The notes under the pieces: generated by a model
Databases searched by the model: none
Told to the model about the DNA's origin: nothing
The model's input: the letters and a program-made list of their open reading frames with translations, nothing else
Source: Limnohabitans sp. Rim8
GTDB taxonomy: Bacteria > Pseudomonadota > Gammaproteobacteria > Burkholderiales > Burkholderiaceae_C
NCBI GenBank assembly: GCA_945897465.1
Contig: CAMDFK010000002.1
Location: 104,969-168,968, forward strand
Length of the DNA: 64,000 bases
Direction: 5' to 3'
Position numbers and translations under genes: made by a program
Shown here: piece after piece, positions 9,669-18,714 of the stretch
How positions within the stretch are numbered: position 1 is the stretch's first letter
Layout: each line of letters begins with the position of its first letter

Positions 9669-10850
9669 TCAGGCGGGCACCTTGTTTTTGGGGTGTTGCA
9701 AACGCCAAACTTGCCAAGCTGCACCGGTGGCCATGAGGGCTGTGGCGATGCTGGCCACAAACACGCTTTGGAGACCCCAGCGCTCACTGAGCAAGCCGCC
9801 CATCAAAGCCCCAAGGACCCCCGGGAAGCCGTAAGCAACCACCGTATACAGGGCCTGGCCGCGTCCTCGCATGCGACCCGGAAAATGTTGAGAAATCAAG
9901 GCAATACACACCGTGTGGTGCGTGGCAAAGGTGATGGCGTGCAGCGTTTGTGCCAAGAGCAAGATCCACAACACATCGGCCCAGGTGGCCGTCAGGCCCA
10001 TGCGCAGCAGCATCACCGCTGAACAAGCCACCAGCCAAGCCGTCAAGGGCATGCGCGGTAGCCAGCGCGATTGGGTGAAAAACCAGACCACCTCCACCGC
10101 CACCGACAAGGCCCAGAGCACGCCGATCATGGTTTTGCTGTAGCCCAAAGAATCCAGGTAAAGCGAGAAGAAAACATAGATGCCAATGTGCGACAACACA
10201 TGGAAAAAAGTGGATGCAAAAAACCACTGCACAGGCTTTTGCCGCAACACAGGCATGACCGACACATGTTCGCGAACATGGTGGGCCGTTTCTTTGATGT
10301 CGGGCATCCACCACACACTCAGCAGCACGGCGGCCAGGCTGAGCACCGTCCAACCGGGGAAATGCTTCATGCCAAAGGCCTCGAACCATGCCCCGGCTGC
10401 AAACACCGTCACCAAAAACCCCAAGGAACCCCACAGGCGGACTCGGCCATATCGCTTGGTGTCAAAAGCGCCGTCACGGCTGACCAAATGGGCCATGGCC
10501 GCCTCGCTCATCGGCATCATGGCGCTGGTGTGGGTGAACATCACCAACATGATCAAACCCAAGCCCAAAGGGCCCCAATTCCAAAACAACAGGCAAGCCG
10601 TGGCAAACGCCACCCCCGCCCCGATGCGCAGCAGCCTGACACGCTCGCCCGTGCGGTCGCTGATGGCGCCCCAGGCATAAGGCGCAAACAAACGGGTCGT
10701 GGCCTGAACGGCCGTGAGCACACTGATGGTGAGCAAACTCAGACCCATGTCCTGCAGCCACAGCGGCAGATAGGGATTAAAAAAACCAATGTGCGCGAAG
10801 TAGCTGGCCGACAGTGCGGCAAAGGGCAAAAGCTGACGGCGCGGGGTCAT
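9669..10850 (-). CDS. MFS transporter, HcaT/LacY-like (phenylpropionate permease family)
   Basis: A 393-residue inner-membrane protein with about 12 hydrophobic segments. It has the MFS loop 2-3 signature AYAWG-type/ISDRTGERVRLLR and an N-terminal FAALSASYFAHIGFFNPYLPLWL typical of the MFS_1-like/HcaT group. It starts 3 bp after the aroC stop codon, so it is very probably in the same transcript. Substrates in this group include aromatic acids and sugars; coupling with aroC hints at an aromatic compound, but this is inference. Confidence 0.8.
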   Translation of the reverse strand: MTPRRQLLPFAALSASYFAHIGFFNPYLPLWLQDMGLSLLTISVLTAVQATTRLFAPYAWGAISDRTGERVRLLRIGAGVAFATACLLFWNWGPLGLGLIMLVMFTHTSAMMPMSEAAMAHLVSRDGAFDTKRYGRVRLWGSLGFLVTVFAAGAWFEAFGMKHFPGWTVLSLAAVLLSVWWMPDIKETAHHVREHVSVMPVLRQKPVQWFFASTFFHVLSHIGIYVFFSLYLDSLGYSKTMIGVLWALSVAVEVVWFFTQSRWLPRMPLTAWLVACSAVMLLRMGLTATWADVLWILLLAQTLHAITFATHHTVCIALISQHFPGRMRGRGQALYTVVAYGFPGVLGALMGGLLSERWGLQSVFVASIATALMATGAAWQVWRLQHPKNKVPA

Positions 10851-10853
10851 GCC

Positions 10854-11951
10854 TTAAGGCTTGACGGCAGCAATGGGTGGCAAATCGTGCGCCACATCGC
10901 CGCATTGGGCGCGGTGCTGCAAGGCGTGTTCCATGACCACCAGGGCCAGCATAGCCTCCGCAATCGGAGTGGCACGGATGCCCACACACGGGTCATGACG
11001 GCCTTTGGTGATGACCTCGGTGGGCTGGCCTGCGGAATCAATCGAGTCGCGGGCAATCAGGATCGAACTGGTGGGCTTGATGGCGATGGATACCTCGATG
11101 TCCTGCCCAGTGCTGATGCCACCCAACACGCCGCCCGCGTTGTTGCCGACAAAACCTTCAGGTGTGAGCGCGTCACCCGCGGTGCTGCCCTTTTGTGTGA
11201 CGCAGCCAAAACCCACACCAATTTCGACGCCCTTGACAGCGTTGATGCCCATCATGGCGTAAGCGATGTCGGCGTCGATCTTGTCAAACAGCGGCTGACC
11301 CAAACCAACTGGCACGCCACGCGCCACCACCCGCAAGCGGGCACCACAGGAGTCGCCCGACTTGCGCAAGGCACCCATGTAGTCTTCGAGCGCCGTCACA
11401 TCGGCCACTGGGGCAAAAAACGGGTTGTTCGGCACATGGTCCCAGCTCTCAAAGCCAATCGGCACCTCGCCAATCTGGGTCATGCAACCGACAAAAGTGG
11501 TGCCAAATTGTTCTTTGAGCCACTTTTTGGCCACCGCACCCGCGGCGACCATCGGCGCTGTCAGGCGGGCCGACGAGCGGCCGCCGCCCCGTGGGTCGCG
11601 CAGGCCGTATTTGCGCCAGTAGGTGTAATCGGCATGCCCCGGACGGAAGGTCTGCAGGATGTCGCCGTAGTCCTTGCTGCGCTGGTCGGTGTTGTTGATC
11701 AGCAGGCAAATCGGGGTACCGGTGGTCAAGCCTTGGTACACGCCCGAGAGGATTTGCACCGCATCGGGTTCGTTGCGCTGAGTCACAAATTTGCTGGTGC
11801 CTGGGCGACGGCGGTCCAGGTCGGGCTGGATGTCGGACTCACTCAGCGGCATGCCTGGGGGGCAGCCGTCGATCACGCAGCCAATGGCTGGGCCGTGGGA
11901 TTCACCAAAGTTGGTGACCGAAAAGAGATTTCCAAAGGTATTGCCGCTCAT
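10854..11951 (-). CDS. aroC: Chorismate synthase
   Basis: A 365-residue cytosolic FMN-dependent enzyme that converts 5-enolpyruvylshikimate 3-phosphate to chorismate, the last step of the shikimate pathway. The family signatures are clear: [18 protein letters not shown] at the N-terminus, [14 protein letters not shown] and [12 protein letters not shown] in the middle, and [20 protein letters not shown] near the C-terminus. Length is normal. It leads the aroC-MFS-hydrolase gene string. The 61 bp upstream separate it from the type I secretion operon and show no clear terminator. Confidence 0.97.
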   Translation of the reverse strand: MSGNTFGNLFSVTNFGESHGPAIGCVIDGCPPGMPLSESDIQPDLDRRRPGTSKFVTQRNEPDAVQILSGVYQGLTTGTPICLLINNTDQRSKDYGDILQTFRPGHADYTYWRKYGLRDPRGGGRSSARLTAPMVAAGAVAKKWLKEQFGTTFVGCMTQIGEVPIGFESWDHVPNNPFFAPVADVTALEDYMGALRKSGDSCGARLRVVARGVPVGLGQPLFDKIDADIAYAMMGINAVKGVEIGVGFGCVTQKGSTAGDALTPEGFVGNNAGGVLGGISTGQDIEVSIAIKPTSSILIARDSIDSAGQPTEVITKGRHDPCVGIRATPIAEAMLALVVMEHALQHRAQCGDVAHDLPPIAAVKP

Positions 11952-12012
11952 GGAGGTTCATTATCCCAGAGCCCAGCCCCTCCGTTGCGAGGCACGGCTT
12001 GTCATCAGCGTC

Positions 12013-13221
12013 TCAGCGCTCGCCCAAAGACTGGTTCAAGGTCTTGATGACGGGCTTGGACAGGTATTTGAGCACCGTGTTCGAGCCGGTTTTGATCTCG
12101 ATCATGCTGGTCATGCCGGGCTGAATGTCGAGCTGTTGGTCAGGTCGACCACTGAACTTGCGCCCATCGGTTTTGACTTGCACCCGGTAATAAGGCTGCT
12201 CGCCTTGCTGCACGTTCAGGTTTTCGGTCAGGGTGTCGGCGCTGATGTAGGACAAGGTGCCGCTCAGGTCGCCATAGATGGTGTAGTCATAAGCATCGAT
12301 TTTGACCGTGGCCTTCATGCCGGTTTTGATGAAAGCGATGTCGGCCGGACTGACCTTGGCCTCGATCACCAAATCATCTTCCAAGGGTACGATTTGCATG
12401 ACCTCCTCACCGGGTCGAATCACCCCGCCACGCGTGGTCACCCGCACGTTTTTCACAATGCCGTGCAAGGGGGCACGCAACTCGGTCTGCGCCAGCTGGT
12501 CTTTGCGCTGGGCCATGATTTGCTGCACCCCGGCCAAGTCTTCAAGGGCCTTGCTCAGCTCGGCCTGCGTGTCCTGAAAATACTTGTTCTTGCGGTTGGT
12601 GATCTGGGACTGTGTGTCTGCAATTTGCCGCTCCAGGCGCAACACCTCGGTAGCGCTGACATCACCGGTTTTGAGCAAAGGCCGGGTCATGCTGAGTTCT
12701 TTTTGCACAATGGCTTTGATGTTTTCGTACGACTGCAGCTCCTCATTGATGGCCGATTGCCGTTTTTGGAACAACATGGTCTGTGTGTCGCGGAACTCGG
12801 GGTAGGCCTTGGCCTCGGGCGGAAAGCGTGGCTCCCGACCCAACACCTCGGCCTGCAAGCGGGCCACCGTGATGGCCAGGCCTGCCGCTTTGGCACGGGT
12901 TTCCAGATAACTCGACTGCTGGCGCGTGCCATCGATCTTGACCAGCACTTGGTCGCGCTGCACCACATCGCCCTCGCGCACCAACAACTCTTCAATCACC
13001 CCACCGTCCTGCGACTGGATGATTTGCGAGCGGGCGCTGGAAATCACCGAACCCGGTGCACGGGTGATCTGGTCAATTTCAGCAAAATAAGCCCAGGTGA
13101 AAAACACCACACAAGTCAGCAGCAATGACCACAGTGCCCAGCGCGATCCGCGCAACACCCCGCTGAGGTCCTCACGCTGGTGGTCAGGATCTGACGGGCC
13201 CAAAAACCAGAAAAATTTCAT
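12013..13221 (-). CDS. Type I secretion periplasmic adaptor, HlyD family (LapC-like)
   Basis: A 402-residue membrane-fusion protein that bridges the ABC transporter and the TolC channel. One N-terminal transmembrane segment (residues about 28-48) is followed by a lipoyl half-motif (GGVIEELLVREGDVVQRDQVLVKID) and a long coiled coil (about 100-230). The second lipoyl half is LRAPLHGIVKNVRV, and a beta-barrel C-terminus has the HlyD-type PGMTSMIEIKTG. Its ATG overlaps the stop of the ABC gene (ATGA). It is the last gene of the tolC-ABC-hlyD order seen in LapBCE-type adhesin exporters. Confidence 0.92.
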   Translation of the reverse strand: MKFFWFLGPSDPDHQREDLSGVLRGSRWALWSLLLTCVVFFTWAYFAEIDQITRAPGSVISSARSQIIQSQDGGVIEELLVREGDVVQRDQVLVKIDGTRQQSSYLETRAKAAGLAITVARLQAEVLGREPRFPPEAKAYPEFRDTQTMLFQKRQSAINEELQSYENIKAIVQKELSMTRPLLKTGDVSATEVLRLERQIADTQSQITNRKNKYFQDTQAELSKALEDLAGVQQIMAQRKDQLAQTELRAPLHGIVKNVRVTTRGGVIRPGEEVMQIVPLEDDLVIEAKVSPADIAFIKTGMKATVKIDAYDYTIYGDLSGTLSYISADTLTENLNVQQGEQPYYRVQVKTDGRKFSGRPDQQLDIQPGMTSMIEIKTGSNTVLKYLSKPVIKTLNQSLGER

Positions 13222-15425
13222 GCCAAAGCCCCCGCTGCTGTTGCTACCGCTGGCATTGCCGCTGGTGCCACCGAAGGTGGGGCCGACTGGGGCGTGGCAC
13301 TGGGCTGCCGCAAGCGGTTCAAAACTTCGTCACGCGGACCATCAAGCACCACACGACCTTTGTCCACCACCAAAATCCGGCTGACATAGGACAAAACCGA
13401 GGGTTTGTGGGTGACCACCACAATGGAAGATTCCTTGGGCATGTTTTCAAACAGGTGTTGCATCACGCGGTTTTCGAGTTTGGCATCCATGGACGCGGTG
13501 GGCTCATCAAGGAGCAAGACTTTGGGCATGGCCAAGAGCATGCGGGTCAGGCCCACCAACTGGCGCTGCCCCCCCGACAAACCGCGCCCGCCTTCGGCAA
13601 TGCTCAACTCCAGGCCCTGGGGGTGGTTTTGAATCACCTGATCCAGCCCCGTCATGGCCGCGGCCTTGAAGATCTGGCTGTCGCTGGGCAGGGGCAAACC
13701 CAGCGTCAGGTTGTGGCGCAGTGATCCGTTGAACAATCGCACGTCCTGCGGCAAATAACCCACATGCTCGCGCACAAATTCGGGGGCCAAGTGCACCATG
13801 TCCACTTGGTCCAGGTAAACCTGACCCGAGGTGGGCTTGAACAAACCCGAGAGCAACTTGATCAGGGTGCTCTTGCCTGAACCGACCGAGCCCAAGATGG
13901 CAATGCGCTCACCCGGGGCAATGCTCAACTGGGGAACCTCCAGCCCCGGCAGGTCCTTGGCATAGGAAAAATGGGCTTTGCTCAAACGGATCTCCCCTCG
14001 GCACAACTCGGGCACCACCAGGCGCTCGCTGTGCTCGCGCTCACTGGGCATGGCCATGATGCCGTTGAGCGATTGCAAGGCCAGCTTGGCGTGCTGCCAC
14101 TGCACGATCAGACCCGGCAGTTGCGCCACGGGCGTCAACGCACGGCCCGAAATGATGGAACAAGCGATCAAGCCCCCCATGGTCAGATGTCCGCCATTGA
14201 TGGCATAGGCTCCCGCGGCGATCATGCCCGCGTAACTGAGCTGCTGAATGGTTTGGGTCAGGTTGCTCGACAAAGTCGAAAACTGGCGCAGTTTCAGCTC
14301 ACTGTCGGCCATGGTGGTGGTCATGCTGCGCCAGCGGTCCAGCATCTTCCACTCGGCGTTGGCGGCTTTGACCGATTCGATGCCGTCGATGGCCTCGATC
14401 AGCAAGCCATTTTTCTCATTCGACTCCTTCATGTGAAGTTGGGTGTATTTGTCGATCGAGCCGCGAAACGCCATGCCCGCCAACACCGCCAAGGGCACCG
14501 CCAACACGGGCACCAGGGCCACCGGCCCGGCAATGATGGCGATCACCCCCACAAACAAAACAGCAAAGGGCAAGTCGGCCATGATGAACAAGCTCGACGA
14601 GGTCAGAAAATTGCGAACCGATTCGAAATGCCGGATTTGCGAAGCAAACGTGCCCACGGTGTTGGGCCGCGCGTCCATGCGGATGTCCAGCGCCTTGCCG
14701 AAAAACACCGCTGACAATTCCTGGTCGATCGCTTTGCAGGCGCGGTCCACCATGAAGGCCCGCACCTGTTTGAGCACCAACTCCATCACGATCGCAATGA
14801 CCACACCAACGGTCAGCACCCACAAGGTCGAATAGCCCTTGGTCGGAATGACCCGGTCATAGACCTGCATCGAGTACAAAGCGGCCACCAGCCCCACCAG
14901 GCTGATCACGCAGGTGGCCACCACGGCCTCTAGGAACACCGAACGGTAGCGCCGAATCGAGGTGGCAAACCAGTCGGTCGCACTCAGGGCGCGGTGCCCC
15001 GACTCCCCCGGGCGGGCGGGCATGACGCTCAGCTTCAACAAACGGCCCTGACGCGCATCGGCCATGGGCAACACGCAGGGGTTGCCCTCCGGGTCCTGAC
15101 AGGTCAGTCGGTGGCGGCCGGAGCCGCCGCGCACCAGCAAGACCTGCTCGCCCTCGGAGCCCACCCAAAGCAGCGGAAAATCAGCTGGCTTGAGATTTTT
15201 GGGGTCGACCGCATGGATGTGCGCGGTGGGAAAGCGTGCCAGCCACCAGGCTTTGAGGCGCTCTTCGCGGCTGAGGTGGTCCACCATCAGGCCTTCGGTG
15301 GTGCGCGACATCATGCCAAAGCGGTGCGCGGGCACCGCCAGGCCCAAGAGGCCCGCCAGACGGGACAGAACCACCGCCAAGTTGCGGTCCAGCATGATGC
15401 TGGAAGCGCTGTCGTGTTCAGTCAT
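13218..15425 (-). CDS. Type I secretion ABC transporter, permease-ATPase (LapB-like)
   Basis: A 735-residue inner-membrane exporter. Residues 1-130 are a C39-like domain with no obvious catalytic Cys at the usual place, as in exporters of large adhesins and RTX proteins. The six-helix permease spans about 160-450. The ATPase has Walker A GSVGSGKST (around 515), signature LSGGQ, Walker B VLLLDEPTA and switch VVTHK. An unusual Ala/Pro-rich tail of about 30 residues ends the protein. It overlaps the TolC-family gene by 8 bp and HlyD by 4 bp. The cargo is plausibly the Ig-repeat adhesin encoded at 61646-64000, but the two loci are 45 kb apart. Confidence 0.93.
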   Translation of the reverse strand: MTEHDSASSIMLDRNLAVVLSRLAGLLGLAVPAHRFGMMSRTTEGLMVDHLSREERLKAWWLARFPTAHIHAVDPKNLKPADFPLLWVGSEGEQVLLVRGGSGRHRLTCQDPEGNPCVLPMADARQGRLLKLSVMPARPGESGHRALSATDWFATSIRRYRSVFLEAVVATCVISLVGLVAALYSMQVYDRVIPTKGYSTLWVLTVGVVIAIVMELVLKQVRAFMVDRACKAIDQELSAVFFGKALDIRMDARPNTVGTFASQIRHFESVRNFLTSSSLFIMADLPFAVLFVGVIAIIAGPVALVPVLAVPLAVLAGMAFRGSIDKYTQLHMKESNEKNGLLIEAIDGIESVKAANAEWKMLDRWRSMTTTMADSELKLRQFSTLSSNLTQTIQQLSYAGMIAAGAYAINGGHLTMGGLIACSIISGRALTPVAQLPGLIVQWQHAKLALQSLNGIMAMPSEREHSERLVVPELCRGEIRLSKAHFSYAKDLPGLEVPQLSIAPGERIAILGSVGSGKSTLIKLLSGLFKPTSGQVYLDQVDMVHLAPEFVREHVGYLPQDVRLFNGSLRHNLTLGLPLPSDSQIFKAAAMTGLDQVIQNHPQGLELSIAEGGRGLSGGQRQLVGLTRMLLAMPKVLLLDEPTASMDAKLENRVMQHLFENMPKESSIVVVTHKPSVLSYVSRILVVDKGRVVLDGPRDEVLNRLRQPSATPQSAPPSVAPAAMPAVATAAGALA

Positions 15426-16665
15426 GGATCTGCGTGAGCGCTGGAGAATTCATGGGGCTTGTCAGCAGCATCAAACGCAGCTGCAGCGACTGGGTGCTGG
15501 AAGACACATCCACCGCGCTGTAATGGGCTTGGGCACTCTCGCGCAAAGCGTTCAGAACATCGAGCCAGTTTTTCTTGCCAATCTGGTACTGGCGCAAATA
15601 AGAAGCCACCACATCTTCTGTGGCCGTGACCAATAAACGGGCGGGTTCGACCTGTTGGGCCAGGGCCTCGAGCTCGGTCAAAGCCGTGCGCACCTGCTGC
15701 TCGAGCTGGCGCTCAAAGACCACGGAGTTTTGCAAGCTGTTTTCGAGGCGCGAACGCGCTGCTGCCTCAGCACTGCGTGCCGACAAACCTGGGCCTGGGG
15801 AAAACTGCAGCGAGATGTACGTGCGGCTGGGCAAAGTTGCCGTGTCATTGGCCCCCAAGTTTTGGCGATGGGCCAAGGCCACCGTGGGGTACAGGTCCGC
15901 TTGGGCCATGTCGATTTGGGCTTGGGCCACTTGTTGTTGGGTGCGCCAGCGCAGCAACTCGGCCGAATGGGCCTTGCTCGCCTCAATGGCCAAGCCTTCT
16001 TCCAGTTTGGGCAGGTCGATGCGGGACGGCGCTTTCAAACCCGTATGAGGCTCACCCACCAACTGCTGCAGCGCCAGTTGGGCCGTTTGCAAGGCACGGT
16101 CAAACTGGATGCGTTCGGACACGGCTTGCTGAAAACGTGCGGAAGCCAACACCTGATCGGTCAAGGGGCTGATTTCGGCCACCACGCGACGCTGGATCAA
16201 CGCCAGCAGCTTACGGTGCTCTTCCTCGGTTTTGCGGGCCATCTCCAGACGCCGCTGCCAGCGCAAGACTTCAAAAAATTGTTGCCCGGCTTGCTGCATC
16301 AGGCTGGTGCGGGTTTCTTGCAAGCCAGCCTCGGCCAGCGTCAGTTGGGCCTGCGCCAAACGGTTTTGTGCATCGATCTTGCCGCCTGCCCAAAGCGGTT
16401 GCTGGATCAATAAGGCCGCTTGGGGTCGCCCGCTGGAGGCCGTGGCTTCTGTGCTCACCGTCGGATACCGCGACCACTTGGCAGTCTCCAGATCGGCCAG
16501 CGCCGCTTGCACCTCGGCCTGTTTGGCTTTCACACTGGGGTGATGGGTGGACGCGAGGCTGAGGGCATCGACCAGACGCAGCTGCGAGGCCGCAGACATC
16601 GAAGGCCAGCCCCCGAACAGGGCCACCAACACCACACAGGCTTGCCAAACTTTGCGATGGGTCAT
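15418..16665 (-). CDS. TolC-family outer-membrane channel of the type I secretion system
   Basis: A 415-residue outer-membrane efflux protein with a signal peptide (MTHRKVWQACVVLVALFGG, cleavage near SMSAAS). It has two internally similar long helical regions typical of TolC/LapE (LRLVDALSLASTHHPSVKAKQAEVQAA and LLRWRTQQQVAQAQIDMAQADLYP). I chose the ATG at 16665, which puts the signal peptide at the N-terminus. An in-frame TTG at 16710 would add 15 lysine-rich residues and cross a small A/T-rich hairpin (16674-16693). It is the first gene of the TolC-ABC-HlyD operon. Confidence 0.88.
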   Translation of the reverse strand: MTHRKVWQACVVLVALFGGWPSMSAASQLRLVDALSLASTHHPSVKAKQAEVQAALADLETAKWSRYPTVSTEATASSGRPQAALLIQQPLWAGGKIDAQNRLAQAQLTLAEAGLQETRTSLMQQAGQQFFEVLRWQRRLEMARKTEEEHRKLLALIQRRVVAEISPLTDQVLASARFQQAVSERIQFDRALQTAQLALQQLVGEPHTGLKAPSRIDLPKLEEGLAIEASKAHSAELLRWRTQQQVAQAQIDMAQADLYPTVALAHRQNLGANDTATLPSRTYISLQFSPGPGLSARSAEAAARSRLENSLQNSVVFERQLEQQVRTALTELEALAQQVEPARLLVTATEDVVASYLRQYQIGKKNWLDVLNALRESAQAHYSAVDVSSSTQSLQLRLMLLTSPMNSPALTQIHD

Positions 16666-16811
16666 TTGAGTCCAAAACACTTTTTGGTGTTTTATTTTTT
16701 TAGTACTCAAATATTATTGCATGGCAGTACCCAGTAATTATTAAATGCTTACCTTCTGTGGGTGACTCGAAAACTCAAAGGGCATAGGACCCATGACAAC
16801 ATGAGAACGCC

Positions 16812-16836
16812 CGAGGCTGCCGAAAGGGCAGCCTCG
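16812..16836 (-). terminator. Hairpin after the CBS-domain gene
   Basis: A perfect 10-bp GC-rich stem (CGAGGCTGCC and complement) with a 5-nt loop lies 4 bp beyond the stop at 16841. The T-tract on the minus strand is poor, so termination efficiency is uncertain, but the position is right for a terminator. Confidence 0.55.
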
Positions 16837-16840
16837 CGGG

Positions 16841-17299
16841 TCAGCTTGGCACTTTGGCGCTGTCTTGGTCTGGCCAGTCGCGGATGTAGGCCTTGAGCAT
16901 TTTGTTCTCGAAGTCTTGGCTCTCCACCACGGCTTTGGCCACATCGTAAAAACTGATGACACCCATCAAGATCGGTCCATCCATGATGGGCATGTAACGG
17001 GCATGGCGCTCCAGCATGATGCGGCGGACCTCGTCCAAATCGGTGTCGCTGCTGCAACTCATAGGCTGGGCATCCATGGCTTCCAGCACGGTGGTTTGGC
17101 CCACCTGACCGCCGTTTTGGACCACCTGCTGGATCACCTCCCGAAAAGTCAGCATGCCCGCCAACTGGCCATGGGACATGACCACCAAAGAGCCGATGTC
17201 TTTTTCGGCCATCACGTTCAAAGCAGAAGACAAAGGTTCATCGGGATTGACTGTGAACAAAGTGCTGCCCTTGACGCGCAAAATATCACTGACTTTCAT
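16841..17299 (-). CDS. CBS-domain pair protein
   Basis: A 152-residue cytosolic protein made of two CBS motifs (KVSDILRVKGSTLFTVNPDEPLS at the start, and the second beginning at VLEAMDAQPMSCSSDTDLDEV), forming one Bateman module that usually binds adenine nucleotides. It has no attached effector domain. The ATG at 17299 has GGAG 7 bp upstream; a longer frame to 17725 would run antisense through metY and is rejected. It is transcribed divergently from metY across a 111-bp gap. Stand-alone CBS pairs of this size are common in this order; the partner is unknown. Confidence 0.88.
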   Translation of the reverse strand: MKVSDILRVKGSTLFTVNPDEPLSSALNVMAEKDIGSLVVMSHGQLAGMLTFREVIQQVVQNGGQVGQTTVLEAMDAQPMSCSSDTDLDEVRRIMLERHARYMPIMDGPILMGVISFYDVAKAVVESQDFENKMLKAYIRDWPDQDSAKVPS

Positions 17300-17330
17300 G
17301 GCGTGTCTCCTCTGGCTTGTGTGTGACTGA

Positions 17331-17359
17331 CGAAGATTTAATATAGCCCACAATCTTCG
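17331..17359. promoter_or_regulatory. Inverted repeat between divergent CBS and metY genes
   Basis: CGAAGATT (17331-17338) and its exact complement (17352-17359) flank 13 nt containing TTAATATAG, which resembles a -10 element. It could be an operator for one or both genes or an RNA hairpin. No SAM or cobalamin riboswitch structure was recognised here. Confidence 0.4.
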
Positions 17360-17410
17360 CCATGCACAGCGTTCCTCAATCGCTGGCCTTTTCTTTTTTC
17401 GGAGACTCCC

Positions 17411-18712
17411 ATGGCTGGATACAGCGATCCCGGTTTTGACACTTTGGCCCTGCACGCAGGCGCGGCGCCCGACCCGAGCACGGGCGCACGGGCCGTGCCC
17501 ATCCACCTGACCACATCTTTTGTGTTCGAGTCGTCCGACCAAGCCGCCGCCCTGTTCAACCTGGAGCGCCCTGGACACGTTTACAGCCGCATCAGCAATC
17601 CGACCAACGCGGTGCTGGAGCAGCGCATCTCGGCCCTCGAAGGCGGTATCGGGGCGATCACCACATCGAGCGGACAGGCCGCTTTGCATCTGGCCATTGC
17701 CACCCTCATGGGCGCGGGATCGCACATCGTGGCTTCGAGCGCTTTGTACGGCGGCTCACACAACCTGCTGCACTACACCCTGAGCCGCTTTGGCATCCGC
17801 ACCACTTTTGTCAAACCCGGCGACTTGGATGCCTGGCGGGCCGCCGTGCAGCCCAACACCCAACTCTTTTTTGGCGAAACCGTGGGCAACCCCGGCATGG
17901 ACGTGCTGGACATTGAAGCCGTGAGCGCCATCGCGCACGAAGCGGGTGTGCCGCTGCTGGTGGACTCCACCCTCACCTCACCCTGGCTCATCAAGCCTTT
18001 TGACCACGGGGCCGACCTCGTTTACCACTCGGCCACCAAGTTTTTGTCGGGCCACGGCACGGTGGTGGGCGGTGTGGTGGTCGATGGCGGCAGCTTTGAC
18101 TGGGACAAATCGGGCAAGTTTTCTGAGTTGAGCCAAGCCTATGATGGCTTTCACAACATGGTCTTCAGCGAAGAAAGCACCGTGGGCGCCTTCTTGCTGC
18201 GGGCGCGGCGCGAGGGGCTGCGCGACTTTGGCGCTTGCATGAGCCCACACACCGCCTGGCTGATTTTGCAAGGCATCGAAACCCTGCCCCTGCGCATGGC
18301 CCGGCACATGGAGAACACCGCCAAAGTGGTCGAATTTTTGGCCTCACACCCGATGGTTAGCCGCGTGGGCCACCCCATGCTAGAGAGCCACCCGTCTCAT
18401 GCCTTGGCGCAAAAACTTTTGCCACGCGGCGCTGGCTCGGTGTTCAGCTTCGACATCCAAGGCAGCCGGGCCCAAGGCCAAAAGTTCATCGAAACCCTCA
18501 AGGTCTTCAGCCACCTGGCCAATGTGGGCGACTGCCGCAGCCTGGTGATCCACCCGGCCAGCACCACGCATTTCCGCATGACAGACGAAGCCCTGGCCGC
18601 AGGCGGCATTGGTCCGGGCACGATCCGGCTGTCGATCGGCCTGGAAGACCCGGCCGACCTGATCGACGACCTGAAAAAGGCCCTCAAGGCTGCAGAAAAA
18701 GCAGGAGCCTGA
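17411..18712 (+). CDS. metY: O-acetylhomoserine sulfhydrylase (Cys/Met metabolism PLP enzyme)
   Basis: A 433-residue PLP enzyme that makes homocysteine from O-acetyl- or O-succinylhomoserine and sulfide. The PLP lysine is K210 in YHSATKFLSGHG, and SSGQAALHLA and DSTLTSPWLIKP are family signatures. The length and the VFSEESTVGAF-type insertion suit the long MetY group better than MetB/MetC; MetZ is the main alternative. A GGAG ribosome-binding site lies 8 bp upstream. It is followed after 2 bp by a hydrolase gene, then a P450 and an Mpo1-like gene on the same strand. Confidence 0.85.
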   Translation: MAGYSDPGFDTLALHAGAAPDPSTGARAVPIHLTTSFVFESSDQAAALFNLERPGHVYSRISNPTNAVLEQRISALEGGIGAITTSSGQAALHLAIATLMGAGSHIVASSALYGGSHNLLHYTLSRFGIRTTFVKPGDLDAWRAAVQPNTQLFFGETVGNPGMDVLDIEAVSAIAHEAGVPLLVDSTLTSPWLIKPFDHGADLVYHSATKFLSGHGTVVGGVVVDGGSFDWDKSGKFSELSQAYDGFHNMVFSEESTVGAFLLRARREGLRDFGACMSPHTAWLILQGIETLPLRMARHMENTAKVVEFLASHPMVSRVGHPMLESHPSHALAQKLLPRGAGSVFSFDIQGSRAQGQKFIETLKVFSHLANVGDCRSLVIHPASTTHFRMTDEALAAGGIGPGTIRLSIGLEDPADLIDDLKKALKAAEKAGA

Positions 18713-18714
18713 CC

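Noticed and set aside
10071-12047. 658-codon plus-strand open frame across aroC and the MFS gene
   Set aside because: It is antisense to two clear genes in a GC-rich genome and its translation has no recognisable motif; other long antisense frames (11791-13128, 19511-21136, 54941-56683) were rejected for the same reason.
16674-16693. Terminator AAAACAC/GTGTTTT before the TolC-family gene
   Set aside because: The stem is only 7 bp and A/T-rich, and its T-tract is on the strand opposite to the surrounding genes, so no transcript is known to need it.
17300-17725. Extended CBS protein
   Set aside because: The extension runs antisense through the start of metY, and the CBS start at 17299 has a good ribosome-binding site.
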